Below are positions 42,825-51,753 of a DNA stretch of 64,000 bases, piece by piece (position 1 is the first letter of the stretch; each line of letters starts with the position of its first letter). This DNA is from Streptomyces griseoaurantiacus. GTDB taxonomy: Bacteria > Actinomycetota > Actinomycetes > Streptomycetales > Streptomycetaceae. Made by a program: the position numbers and the translations under genes. Under the pieces are notes generated by a model. It did not search any database and was not told where the DNA came from. It worked only from the letters and a program-made list of their open reading frames with translations. Location: assembly GCA_014656015.1 (NCBI GenBank), contig BNBP01000016.1:1-64000 (forward strand), given 5' to 3'.

Positions 42825-43289
42825 ATGGACATGTCCACCGCGCATTCCGAAAAGTCCCACGGCGCGACGGAGGACCTCGTCGTCGCCGTGGAGCAGGTGC
42901 TGCGGCACGTACGACAGAGCGCCACCGCCGGTGGGCTGGGCATCGCCGCGTCCGCCCTGCTCGGGCGGCTCAGCCGCGAAGGACCCCTGCGGCTGACCGA
43001 ACTGGCCCGCGCCGAGGGGATCTCGCAGCCCAACGCGACCCAGCTCGTCACCCGCATGGAACGGGCGGGGCTGGTGCGGCGCACCGCCGACCGCAGCGAC
43101 GGGCGCGGCGTGCTCGTGACGGTCACCCAGACCGGTCTGGACGTGTTCACCCGGCGCCGTGCCGAGCGCGCGCGGGCGCTGGGCGAACTCATGGCCGAGC
43201 TGAGCGAACCCGAGCGCCGGGCGACCGAGCTCGCGCTCTCCGCCCTGGCCCGGGTGATCCGCGAGCGGCAGCAACCGGAACGCGGGTGA
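42825..43289 (+). CDS. MarR-family regulator (likely leaderless mRNA)
   Basis: 154 residues from ATG 42825; ATGs at 42810 and 42831 are also in frame. No ribosome site is visible and the predicted transcription start coincides with 42825, so a leaderless message is likely. wHTH: LSREGPLRLTELARAEGISQPNATQLVTRMERAGLVRRTADRSDGRGVLVTVT, with the DxRxxxV wing. It lies 133 nt upstream of an MFS efflux-type gene on the same strand and probably represses it and itself until a toxic ligand binds. Confidence 0.92.
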   Translation: MDMSTAHSEKSHGATEDLVVAVEQVLRHVRQSATAGGLGIAASALLGRLSREGPLRLTELARAEGISQPNATQLVTRMERAGLVRRTADRSDGRGVLVTVTQTGLDVFTRRRAERARALGELMAELSEPERRATELALSALARVIRERQQPERG

Positions 43290-43421
43290 GACGGGATCCG
43301 TGCGCGGCGCCGGCTCCGTACGGACGGCGCCCCGACCCGCGCGAGACCCCGCGAGGGCCGCCGGCCCATGCCGCGCAACCCCAGCCCGTCCCGTCCGCCC
43401 TCGTTCGGAAGAGAACCGCAC

Positions 43422-44684
43422 ATGAGTGCACCGCACGGAAAGGCCGCCAGTCCCTTCCGGCAGCCCAAGGCCGTCTGGGCCGTCGCGTTCGCCTGCGTGA
43501 TCTCGTTCATGGGCATCGGTCTCGTCGACCCGATCCTGCCCGCCCTGGCCGACAGCCTGCACGCCACACCCAGCCAGGTCTCCCTGCTGTTCAGCAGCTA
43601 TCTGATCGTCACCGCGGTCGCCATGCTGATCGTCGGCTGGGTCTCCAGCCGCATCGGTGCCAAACGCACCCTGGTGACCGGCCTCGCCGTCATCGTCGTC
43701 TTCGCGGCCCTCGCCGGAACCACCGACTCCATCAACGGCATCGTCGGCTTCCGGGCCGGCTGGGGACTGGGCAACGCCCTGTTCATCGCCACCTCCCTCG
43801 CCGTCATCGTGGCCTCCGCGAGCGGCGGTTTCGGCGGCGCGATCATCCTCTACGAGACCGCGCTCGGCCTCGGCATCGCCGTCGGACCACTGCTCGGCGG
43901 AGAACTGGGCGCCATCAGCTGGCGCGGCCCCTTCTTCGGTGTCGCCGTCCTCATGGCCGTCGCCCTCGTCGCCACCGTGGCCTTCGTGCCCTCGCTGCCC
44001 AGACCGGAGCGCCCCACCTCGCCCCTCGCCCCGCTCAGGGCGCTGCGCCACCGCGGCCTGCTCACCATGGGCATCATGGCGCTGCTCTACAACTGGGGCT
44101 TCTTCACCATGCTCGGCTACGCCCCGTACCCGATGGAGCTGGGCGCCCACCAGCTCGGGCTCGTCTTCACCGGCTGGGGACTGCTGGTCGCCGCGTTCAG
44201 CGTGTTCTTCGCCCCGCGCCTGCAGGGCCGCTACGGCACCGCGCCCGTCCTCTACGCCAACCTGCTCGGCCTCGGCATCGTCATGGCGGTCATCGCGGCG
44301 GGCGTCGACACTCCGGCCGTCGTCATCGTCGCGGTCGTCCTCAGCGGCGCCTTCATCGGCATCAACAACACGCTCACCACCCAGGCCGTCATGCTGGTCT
44401 CGCCCGTCGAGCGCCCGGTGGCCTCCTCGGCCTACGGCTTCCTGCGGTTCATCGGCGGCGGGCTCGCGCCCTACGTCGCCGGGAAGCTCGCCGACGCCAC
44501 CGACCTGAGCGTCCCCTTCTACCTGGGGGCCGGCACCTTCGTCCTCGCCATCCCGGTGCTCGCGAGCGGGCACCGGCTGCTGGCGAGGGCCGAGCGGCGC
44601 GACGGCGAGGACGAGCCGGTCGTGCCGGCCGGACGCGACGGGCCCGTGTTCACGCCGGACCCGACGACGAACCGCGGCCGCTGA
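43422..44684 (+). CDS. MFS efflux transporter (DHA-like)
   Basis: 420 residues, 12 TM helices, ATG 43422 with GGAAGAG upstream. Motifs: the N-terminal FMGIGLVDPILPALADSL, motif A WVSSRIGAKRTLVTG, and GETALGLG-like motif C written as YETALGLGIAVGPLLGG, the antiporter motif of drug:H+ exporters. Pairing with a MarR regulator directly upstream supports a multidrug-export role. A Glu/Asp- and Arg-rich tail of about 40 residues follows TM12. A hairpin lies 63 nt after the stop. Confidence 0.93.
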   Translation: MSAPHGKAASPFRQPKAVWAVAFACVISFMGIGLVDPILPALADSLHATPSQVSLLFSSYLIVTAVAMLIVGWVSSRIGAKRTLVTGLAVIVVFAALAGTTDSINGIVGFRAGWGLGNALFIATSLAVIVASASGGFGGAIILYETALGLGIAVGPLLGGELGAISWRGPFFGVAVLMAVALVATVAFVPSLPRPERPTSPLAPLRALRHRGLLTMGIMALLYNWGFFTMLGYAPYPMELGAHQLGLVFTGWGLLVAAFSVFFAPRLQGRYGTAPVLYANLLGLGIVMAVIAAGVDTPAVVIVAVVLSGAFIGINNTLTTQAVMLVSPVERPVASSAYGFLRFIGGGLAPYVAGKLADATDLSVPFYLGAGTFVLAIPVLASGHRLLARAERRDGEDEPVVPAGRDGPVFTPDPTTNRGR

Positions 44685-44746
44685 CCCCGGCCCCGCTCCC
44701 GGCACTGCGCACCGGCGGCGCCTGAGCGGCACCGCGACGGCCGCCC

Positions 44747-44772
44747 CGGGGCCCACCGCACGGTGGGCCCCG
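44747..44772 (+). terminator. Hairpin after the MarR-MFS unit
   Basis: CGGGGCCCACCG and CGGTGGGCCCCG, a perfect 12-bp stem with a 2-nt loop (4 nt in practice). No T-run. Confidence 0.7.
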
Positions 44773-44839
44773 AGCCATGTCCACCGCGGTGGCACCCGGG
44801 CCGTTCGGCCCAGGTGCGGGGCGCCCCCGGAGCCGTAGC

Positions 44840-45871
44840 GTGAGAGGAGTGAACCCTTTGCAGATCGTCGCCTACGGCGTCCTCGCGGACGAGGAACCCC
44901 TGCTGCGCGCCGCCTTCGCCGGCCTCCTCCGGGACGGCCACGAACTGCGCTGCCTCGGCCTCTTCCTCGACCGTGACACCGCCCCCACCGCCACCGGCCA
45001 CGACGTCGTCCTCAGCAGTGTCAACGACACCCTCGACGCCGGGGTCCTGCGCGCCCTCGCCGAGGGCGGCACCCGGATGATCGCCCAGCGTGCCACCGGC
45101 TACAACAACATCGACCTGGACACCGCCGCGGAGCTCGGTCTGACCGTCGCCCGTGTGTCGGCCTACTCGCCGTACTCCGTCGCCGAGTTCGCCTGGGCGC
45201 TGGCGCTCGCCGTCGACCGCCGCATCGTCCGCGCCGCCCACCGCACCCGCGAGTTCGACTTCCGGCTCGACGGGCTGATGGGCCGCGACCTGCGCGGCCG
45301 TACCGCGGGGGTGGTCGGCACCGGGAAGATCGGAGCCGCCTTCGCCCGCATCGCGCACGGCTTCGGCATGCGGCTCCTCGGCTGGGACGTCGCCGAGAAC
45401 CCCGAGTGCCTCGCCCTCGGCATGGAGTACGCCGACCGCGACCGGCTGTTCGCCGAGGCGGACCTCGTCAGCCTGCACGTACCGCTGCTGCCGGAGACCC
45501 ACCACCTGGTGGACGCCCGCACGCTGGCCCTCATGAAGGACGACGCCCTGCTGGTCAACTCCAGCCGCGGCGGTCTGGTGGACACCGACGCCCTGCTGGA
45601 GACCCTGCGAGCGGGGCGGCTCAGCGGCGTCGGCCTGGACGTCTATGAGGAGGAGGCCGGGGTGTTCTTCCTCGACAAGTCCCTGGAGGTCATGACCGAC
45701 GAGCGTCTCGCCCGCCTGATGACCTTCTCCAACGTGCTGGTCACCTCCCACCAGGCGTACTTCACCCGGGACGCCGTCGGGCAGATCGCCGAGGCCACGG
45801 CCGGGAACGTCGCGGACCATCTGGCCGGCCGCACCGGCGCCAACACGCTCGTCCCGCCGGCCGCGCGCTGA
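44840..45871 (+). CDS. ldhA: D-2-hydroxyacid dehydrogenase, D-lactate dehydrogenase type
   Basis: 343 residues from GTG 44840 (GGAG 7 nt upstream); GTG 44849 is the alternative. It matches fermentative D-lactate dehydrogenase: ATGYNNIDLDTAAELG, VSAYSPYSVAEFAWAL, NAD loop GVVGTGKIGAAFARI, catalytic Arg in LVNSSRGGLVDT, Glu in YEEEAGVFF and His in SHQAYFTRDA. These last two blocks are specific to the LdhA branch. It would reduce pyruvate to D-lactate and regenerate NAD under poor aeration. It opens the carbohydrate block, the next gene encoding a GH65 enzyme in the same direction. Confidence 0.92.
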   Translation: MRGVNPLQIVAYGVLADEEPLLRAAFAGLLRDGHELRCLGLFLDRDTAPTATGHDVVLSSVNDTLDAGVLRALAEGGTRMIAQRATGYNNIDLDTAAELGLTVARVSAYSPYSVAEFAWALALAVDRRIVRAAHRTREFDFRLDGLMGRDLRGRTAGVVGTGKIGAAFARIAHGFGMRLLGWDVAENPECLALGMEYADRDRLFAEADLVSLHVPLLPETHHLVDARTLALMKDDALLVNSSRGGLVDTDALLETLRAGRLSGVGLDVYEEEAGVFFLDKSLEVMTDERLARLMTFSNVLVTSHQAYFTRDAVGQIAEATAGNVADHLAGRTGANTLVPPAAR

Positions 45872-45875
45872 TCCA

Positions 45876-45906
45876 CCGCCCGGCCGCGGGGCCGCGCGGC
45901 GGGCGG
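45876..45906 (+). terminator. Hairpin after the D-lactate dehydrogenase gene
   Basis: CCGCCCG plus CCGCG on the left pair with CGCGG plus CGGGCGG on the right, 12 bp with one bulged G and a 6-nt loop, 5 nt after the stop codon. Confidence 0.5.
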
Positions 45907-46114
45907 GATCCCGGCCCGCCCCACAGACTGGAGGGGAAGGGCCCGTGGGGGAGGGGAGCGGGCCGGTGCACGAGAGAGAGCCTCACGAGAGGAAGCCGAG
46001 GACGGGCATGAAGCCTTGCGCCACTCACCGCCACCCGCACTCCGCCCGGCGGGAGACCTCCCCCCGCCCGGGCGGCGCGCACCCCCGCCCCACCGCCGCA
46101 CCCGCGGCCGCCCT

Positions 46115-48565
46115 GTGACCCCCGCCCGGCACCCGACGGCGGCGACCCTCGCCCCGGTCCCGCACCACGCCCCCCTCGCCGCCGGCACCTCCGCCCCCGG
46201 CACCTGGGCGTACGAGGGCTACGACCCGGCCGCCGAACGTCTGCGGGAGGCACTGTGCACCCTGGGCAACGGCCGCTTCGCCACCCGCGGCGCACTGCCC
46301 GAGTGCACGGCGGACGACGTCCACTACCCCGGCACCTACGTGGCCGGCTGCTACGACCGCCTCACCTCCGAGGTCGCCGGTCGCCAGGTCGAGAACGAGG
46401 ACATGGTCAACCTCCCGAACTGGCTGCCGCTGCGGTTCCGCCCCGCCGGCGGCGACTGGCTCACCCCCGACACCACGACCGTCCTGGAGCACCACCTCAC
46501 CCTCCACCTGGACGGCGGCACCCTGACCCGGCACACCCGCTACGCCCTCGACGAGCAGCGGATCCTCGACGTGCGCCAGCAGCGGCTCGTCTCCATGGCC
46601 GACCCCCATCTCGCCGCGCTCCGCACCGAGTTCACCTGCGAGGGGGCGGCCCTCGACCTCGAGGTCGAGGCGGCGCTCGACGGAGGTGTCACCAACGCCG
46701 GGGTCGCCCGCTACCGCGAACTCGACGGCCGGCACCTCACCCACATCCACACCGGCACGGCCGCCACCGCGCCCGGCACCGCCTGGCTGCGCTGCCGCAC
46801 CCGCGGCTCCGACGTCCGCATCGGCATGGCCGCCCGGGTCACCGCGGACGCCCCCGTCACCGTCCGCCACGCGCACCCGCGCGCCCTGCACACCGCACGC
46901 CTGCGGCTGGAACCCGGCCGGACGGCCCGCGTCGACAAGACCGTCGCCCTGCACACCTCCCGCGACCCCGCCATCGGCGACCCGCGGCACGCCGCCGTCG
47001 AACGGGCCGGTGCGGCGCCCGGCTTCGAGCAACTGCGGGAGGACCACCGGGCCGCCTGGGAGCGGCTGTGGCGCCGGGCGCGTCTGGAGGTCCCCGGGGA
47101 GCCCGGTCAGATCCTGCGGCTCCACCTCTTCCACGTCCTGCAGACCCTGTCCCCGCACACCGCCGACCTCGACGTCGGCGTGCCCGCGCGAGGGCTGCAC
47201 GGCGAGGCCTACCGCGGCCATGTCTTCTGGGACGAGCTGTTCGTGCTGCCGTACCTCAACCTGCACCTGCCCGAGGTGTCCCGGGCCCTGCTCGGCTACC
47301 GCCACCGGCGTCTGGAACCCGCCCGCGCGGCGGCCCGCGCCCTCGGCAGACGCGGCGCCATGTACCCGTGGCAGAGCGGCAGCGACGGGCGGGAGGAGAC
47401 CCAGCGGCTGCACCTCAACCCCCGCTCCGGGCGCTGGCTGCCCGACCACTCCCACCTCCAGCGGCACGTCGGGTCGGCGATCGCGCACAACGTGTGGCAG
47501 TACTGCGAGGCGAGCGGCGACACCGAGTTCCTGCACACCGCCGGCGCCGAGATGCTGCTCGAGATCGCCCGCTTCTGGGCGGACTCGGCCACCTGGGACC
47601 CTGCCCTGCGCAGGCACCGCATCCTCGGCGTCATGGGGCCCGACGAGTACCACGACGCCTATCCCGGCGCCGACCGACCCGGCCTCGACGACAACGCCTA
47701 CACGAACGTCACCGCCGCCTGGGTGCTCACCCGCACCCTGGACCTGCTCGGCTCCCTCCCCGAGCCCCGGCGCCGCGAACTCACCGAGGACCTGGAGCTG
47801 ACGGACGAGGAACTGCGGCGCTGGGAGGAGGTCTCCCGCACCCTGCGCATCCCCTTCCACGAGGGCGTCATCAGTCAGTTCGAGGGCTACGGCGACCTGG
47901 ACGAACTCGACTGGGAGGCCTACCGCGCCCGCTACGGCGACATCCGCCGGCTGGACCGGATCCTGGAGGCCGAGGGGGACAGCGTCAACCACTACAGGGC
48001 CTCCAAGCAGGCCGACGTCCTCGTGCTCGGCCACCTCCTCCCGCCGCACGAACTCGTCGCCCTCTTCGCCCGGCTCGGCCACCGCTTCGACGACGACCTC
48101 TGGCGCCGCACCGTCGACCACTACCTGGCCCGCACCAGCCACGGCTCCACCCTCAGCGGGCTGGTCCACGGCTGGGTCCTGGCCCGCTGCCGCCGCACGG
48201 AGGCGTGGGACCACGTCCAGGAGGCGCTGCTCAGCGACGTGGCCGATGTGCAGGGCGGTACCACGGGCGAGGGCATCCACCTCGGCGCCATGGCCGGCAC
48301 CCTCGACCTCGTCCAGCGCGGGCTGCCCGGCCTGGAGACCCGCGAGGGCGCGCTGTGGCTGGACCCGGTCCCGCTGCCGAGACTGTCCTCCTACGGCTTC
48401 ACCGTGCGCCACGACGGCCACTGGGGCGTACGGCTGCGGCTGGAACACCGGTGCGTGGAGATCGAGGTGCCGCCCTCGGAGGAGGCACCTCTCGACATCC
48501 ACCTCGCCGGCCGGGCATTCCGGGTCCGGCCGGGGGAGGTGCGCCGGCTGGAGCTGCCGGACTGA
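46115..48565 (+). CDS. Glycoside hydrolase family 65 protein (disaccharide phosphorylase/hydrolase)
   Basis: 816 residues from GTG 46115, the size of a GH65 enzyme. The N-terminal beta-sandwich starts WAYEGYDPAAERLREALCTLGNGRF. The catalytic alpha6/alpha6 barrel has GHVFWDELFVLPYLNL, YPWQSGSDGREETQ and the general acid Glu511 in GVMGPDEYHD. A late HGSTLSGLVHGWV region binds phosphate in phosphorylases. Substrates in the family are maltose, trehalose, kojibiose or nigerose, giving beta-glucose-1-phosphate by phosphorolysis. The beta-phosphoglucomutase domain that often accompanies actinobacterial GH65 is absent. Its stop is 12 nt from the stop of the opposing GAPDH gene. Confidence 0.92.
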   Translation: MTPARHPTAATLAPVPHHAPLAAGTSAPGTWAYEGYDPAAERLREALCTLGNGRFATRGALPECTADDVHYPGTYVAGCYDRLTSEVAGRQVENEDMVNLPNWLPLRFRPAGGDWLTPDTTTVLEHHLTLHLDGGTLTRHTRYALDEQRILDVRQQRLVSMADPHLAALRTEFTCEGAALDLEVEAALDGGVTNAGVARYRELDGRHLTHIHTGTAATAPGTAWLRCRTRGSDVRIGMAARVTADAPVTVRHAHPRALHTARLRLEPGRTARVDKTVALHTSRDPAIGDPRHAAVERAGAAPGFEQLREDHRAAWERLWRRARLEVPGEPGQILRLHLFHVLQTLSPHTADLDVGVPARGLHGEAYRGHVFWDELFVLPYLNLHLPEVSRALLGYRHRRLEPARAAARALGRRGAMYPWQSGSDGREETQRLHLNPRSGRWLPDHSHLQRHVGSAIAHNVWQYCEASGDTEFLHTAGAEMLLEIARFWADSATWDPALRRHRILGVMGPDEYHDAYPGADRPGLDDNAYTNVTAAWVLTRTLDLLGSLPEPRRRELTEDLELTDEELRRWEEVSRTLRIPFHEGVISQFEGYGDLDELDWEAYRARYGDIRRLDRILEAEGDSVNHYRASKQADVLVLGHLLPPHELVALFARLGHRFDDDLWRRTVDHYLARTSHGSTLSGLVHGWVLARCRRTEAWDHVQEALLSDVADVQGGTTGEGIHLGAMAGTLDLVQRGLPGLETREGALWLDPVPLPRLSSYGFTVRHDGHWGVRLRLEHRCVEIEVPPSEEAPLDIHLAGRAFRVRPGEVRRLELPD

Positions 48566-48577
48566 GGCCGGTTCCGG

Positions 48578-50029
48578 TCAGGCGGCCGGTGCCGGGTACG
48601 TCGGGTACTCGACGCCGGACACGTACTGCACCACCCGCACGACCTGGCAGGAGTACCCGAACTCGTTGTCGTACCAGAGGTACAGGATCGCGTTGTCGCC
48701 CTCGACCTTGGTCGCGCCCGCGTCCACGATCGAGGCGTGCCGGGAGCCGACGAAGTCGCTGGAGACCGCGTCCGGCGCGGTGGTGAAGTCGATCTGCCGC
48801 TTCAGCGGCGAGGTCAGCGACACCTCCCGCAGGTGGTCGAGGACCTCCTCCCGGCTGGTCTTACGCGCGAGCTGGAGATTGAGGATGGCGATCGAGACGT
48901 CCGGCACCGGCACCCGGATCGAGCTGCCGGTGATCCGCGCTTTGAGGTCGGGCAGCGCCTTGGCGACCGCGGAGGCCGCCCCCGTCTCGGTGAGCACCAT
49001 GTTGAGCGGCGCCGAGCGTCCGCGCCGCTCCGACTTGTGGTAATTGTCCAGCAGGTTCTGGTCGTTGGTGAACGAGTGGACCGTCTCCACGTGTCCGCGC
49101 TCCACCCCGAACTCGTCGTCCATCGCCTTCAGCGGCGGCACGATGGCGTTGGTGGTGCAGGAGGCGCAGGACAGGACGCGCTCGTCCGGCTTGATGGTGT
49201 CGTGGTTGACGCCGTGGACGATGTTGGGGACGTCGCCCTTGCCCGGCGCGGTGAGCACCACCTTGTCGATGCCGGGCCGCAGGTGCTGCGACAGCCCCTC
49301 GCGGTCGCGCCACTTGCCGGTGTTGTCGATGAGGATGGCGTCCTTGATGCCGTGGGCGGTGTAGTCCACCTGGGACGGGTCGTCGGCGTGGATGACCTTG
49401 ATGGTGTTGCCGTTGGCGGTGATGGTGCCGTTGGCCTCGTCGACGGTGATCGTGCCCTGGAACTGGCCGTGCACGGAGTCGCGGCGCAGCAGCGAGGCCC
49501 GCTTGACGAGGTCCTCGCCCACCCGGCCGCCGCCGCGCACGACGATCGCGCGCAGCCGCAGCCCGTTGCCGGAGCCGGACTTCTCGATGAGCAGCCGGGC
49601 GACGAGGCGGCCGATGCGGCCGAAGCCGTAGAGCACGACATCGCGCGGCTCGCGTCGCTCGATCTTGTCGGCGCCGGTCGCGCCCGCGACGGCCTCGGCG
49701 GTGAACTCCCTCACGGACAGGCCGCGGTCGTCCTCCTTGTAGGTCGCGGCGAGCATGCCCAGGTCGATCTGGGAGGGGCCGAGGTCGAGGGTGGTCAGCG
49801 CCTGGAGGAAGGGCAGCGTCTCGGTGACCGACAGCTCCGCGCCGGCGATCTGCCGGGCGAACCGGTGGGTCTTGAGGATGCTCACCACCGACTTGTTCAC
49901 CAGGGAGCGGCTGTGCAGGAGAACGGTGACGTCCCGCTCCCGGTGCAGCTTCCCGATCATCGGGATCATCGACTCCGCGATCTCCTCGCGGTGCTTCCAG
50001 TGGGTGAACGAACCGTCGTTGTCAGTCAC
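48578..50029 (-). CDS. gap: Glyceraldehyde-3-phosphate dehydrogenase with N-terminal extension
   Basis: 483 residues from GTG 50029, against about 335 in ordinary GAPDH. The first 128 residues are an added helical domain (HREEIAESMIPMIGKLHRE, LVNKSVVSILKTHRFARQ). The enzyme then begins: VVLYGFGRIGRLVARLL, IDNTGKWRDREGLSQHL, catalytic Cys291 in SCASCTTNAI, VHSFTNDQNLLD, RRGRSAPLNMVLTETGAA and YDNEFGYSCQVVRVVQY. Long-form GAPDH of this type is a known second copy in Streptomyces; the extension's job is unknown, perhaps oligomerisation or regulation. It may serve gluconeogenesis or stress glycolysis rather than the main pathway. Confidence 0.95.
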   Translation of the reverse strand: MTDNDGSFTHWKHREEIAESMIPMIGKLHRERDVTVLLHSRSLVNKSVVSILKTHRFARQIAGAELSVTETLPFLQALTTLDLGPSQIDLGMLAATYKEDDRGLSVREFTAEAVAGATGADKIERREPRDVVLYGFGRIGRLVARLLIEKSGSGNGLRLRAIVVRGGGRVGEDLVKRASLLRRDSVHGQFQGTITVDEANGTITANGNTIKVIHADDPSQVDYTAHGIKDAILIDNTGKWRDREGLSQHLRPGIDKVVLTAPGKGDVPNIVHGVNHDTIKPDERVLSCASCTTNAIVPPLKAMDDEFGVERGHVETVHSFTNDQNLLDNYHKSERRGRSAPLNMVLTETGAASAVAKALPDLKARITGSSIRVPVPDVSIAILNLQLARKTSREEVLDHLREVSLTSPLKRQIDFTTAPDAVSSDFVGSRHASIVDAGATKVEGDNAILYLWYDNEFGYSCQVVRVVQYVSGVEYPTYPAPAA

Positions 50030-50311
50030 AGAACTATCTCTCAGTCGAGCTAGCAGGCGCTCATATGCTAACCGCACGAATGGCCCGCGCGATCGAGGGG
50101 GCACCCACCCGCACCCCGCACGACCCGCCCGGACGCGGCTCGGCAGGAAGCGTGCCCGGCACGAGGGGCGCACGGAATCGAAGGATGAGACCTGTACGCG
50201 CCCCCGCGGGCCTCGGCAGAATGCGCCATGTCGGCGATCACGTGGCCCGGGTGCCGCCCGTCCCTCCGCCGCAGGGCGTCACCCCCTTCGCAGGAAAGCA
50301 GGTCGGCTGCC

Positions 50312-51034
50312 GTGCTGTTGTCTCTGCCCACCACCGTGTCCGCCCTCCGGGAATGCCTCGCCCAGGGGGCGGTGCCCGTCGGCGGCGCGACCCTCGTCTG
50401 GGCCACCTGGCAGCGCGAGGGCTTCCCCGAACAGGCCGTGTCACTGCGCGAGGTGCCCGAGGCCACCGTCCTCGGACGCGAGGAACTCGGCGCGGCCGTC
50501 CTGCTCCACCAGGTCGACGACCGGGTGCCCGAGGTGCTGCGCCGCGCGGCCGGCTCGGTCGGCACCGGTGCCGTGCGCCGCGCGGCCACGGTCGGCGGCA
50601 ACCTCGTCGGCAGCACGCTGCGCTGTCTGCTGCCCGCCGCCCTCGTCCTGGACGCCCGCGCCCGGGTCCTCGGGGGCGAGGGGACCTACGAGACCGACCT
50701 CGCCGAACTCGTCGCCAAACGCCACCTGTTGCTCTCCCTGCGCTGGCACGCCCCGCTCACCAGCGGCTACCGCAAGCTGCCCGGCGACGCGGGCGGCCCG
50801 CCGCCCTTCGTGGTCGCCACCGCCGTGCACGCCGACGCCGAGGGCGGACACCTGCTGCGCGTCGCCGTCCGGGACGGCTACGAGGTGATCGCCGAGAGCG
50901 CGTCCCACGGTGCCGGCGCGCCGGAGGTTCTCGACGCCCTGCGCCGCACACCCCTCGGCGCCCTTCCCCCCACGGCCTGGGAGGCGGTCCGCGCGCAGGT
51001 CACCGAGACCCTCGCCGATCCGGCGCTCGGCTGA
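50312..51034 (+). CDS. Orphan FAD-binding subunit of molybdopterin dehydrogenase type (CoxM/CutM-like)
   Basis: 240 residues if started at GTG 50312. The N-terminal ALRECLAQGAVPVGGATLVWATWQ corresponds to the first FAD motif (xAGGTxL-like). RRAATVGGNLVGSTLRCLLPAALVLDARARV is the second FAD motif (TIGGNI region) and its continuation. Then comes a CO dehydrogenase flavoprotein C-terminal domain. Such subunits pass electrons between an iron-sulfur and a molybdenum subunit of xanthine or CO dehydrogenase. Neither partner gene is present here, so it may act alone or with partners elsewhere. It is divergent from GAPDH. Confidence 0.85.
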   Translation: MLLSLPTTVSALRECLAQGAVPVGGATLVWATWQREGFPEQAVSLREVPEATVLGREELGAAVLLHQVDDRVPEVLRRAAGSVGTGAVRRAATVGGNLVGSTLRCLLPAALVLDARARVLGGEGTYETDLAELVAKRHLLLSLRWHAPLTSGYRKLPGDAGGPPPFVVATAVHADAEGGHLLRVAVRDGYEVIAESASHGAGAPEVLDALRRTPLGALPPTAWEAVRAQVTETLADPALG

Positions 51035-51138
51035 GGCGGCCACCGGCCGCCGCACCGCACCCGTCCGCCGCGTCACGGTCGTCAACCCCCGAGAACACGA
51101 GGCTGTTTGCGGTCGGAGTCAGCGGCAAAGCGGAGTGC

Positions 51139-51579
51139 ATGACTGAATCGAACTCCAAACCCAGCAACAGCACGCAGGCGAAGTCCAAGACCGCCGAGGC
51201 CACCCGTTCCAAGGCCCAGGGGGCCGCGGACAAGGCCACCGCACCCGCCTCCGGGGCCGCGAAGGCCGTCGCGGGCAAGGCGGGTGACGCCGCGTCGGCG
51301 GCCCGCAACGGTACCGAGCGCGCGGCCACCGCGACCGCGCAGGTGGCCCAGACCGCGGTCAAGGGCGTCGAGGCCGGCCGGCAGGCCGTCGTCGCCACCA
51401 CCGGCCAGGTCGCGGCCACCGCACGGACGGCCTGGACGGTCCTCGCCCAGCGCAAGGCCGTCGCCGCCGGAGTCGGTGCCGGACTGACCGCGCTCAGCGC
51501 CGCCTCCTACGCGGTGGGCCGCCGCGCGGCTCGGCACAGCCACGGGCCCCTCACCCGGCTCACCGGCGGTCGCTTCTGA
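51139..51579 (+). CDS. Ala/Lys/Thr-rich low-complexity protein
   Basis: 146 residues from ATG 51139 with GGAG upstream. Low-complexity segment of about 85 residues with repeated A/K/T/G (SKAQGAADKATAPASG, AAKAVAGKAGDAASAAR), predicted amphipathic helix, then a hydrophobic stretch VAAGVGAGLTALSAASYAVGRRA and a basic tail. Resembles histone H1-like or apolipoprotein-like helical proteins; the C-terminal hydrophobic stretch may associate with membrane or storage granules (phasin-like). No specific function can be claimed. Confidence 0.72.
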   Translation: MTESNSKPSNSTQAKSKTAEATRSKAQGAADKATAPASGAAKAVAGKAGDAASAARNGTERAATATAQVAQTAVKGVEAGRQAVVATTGQVAATARTAWTVLAQRKAVAAGVGAGLTALSAASYAVGRRAARHSHGPLTRLTGGRF

Positions 51580-51753
51580 GGGACTCCCCGAGGGCCCCTG
51601 CCCGGCCGTCGGCGGGCCGTGCCCGCCGACGCCGGCCCCCACCTCCGCCCCGCACCGCCGGTCACACACGCGCACATCGCAGACGTGCACATCGCACCGG
51701 CGGGGGAAGATGGGAGCGCGAGCGAACGCACGACCGATGCGGAGGAGTGGGGC

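Noticed and set aside
46025..48502. 825-codon open frame opposite the GH65 gene
   Set aside because: Same reason: no start site, no motifs, composition reflects third-position GC of the real gene.
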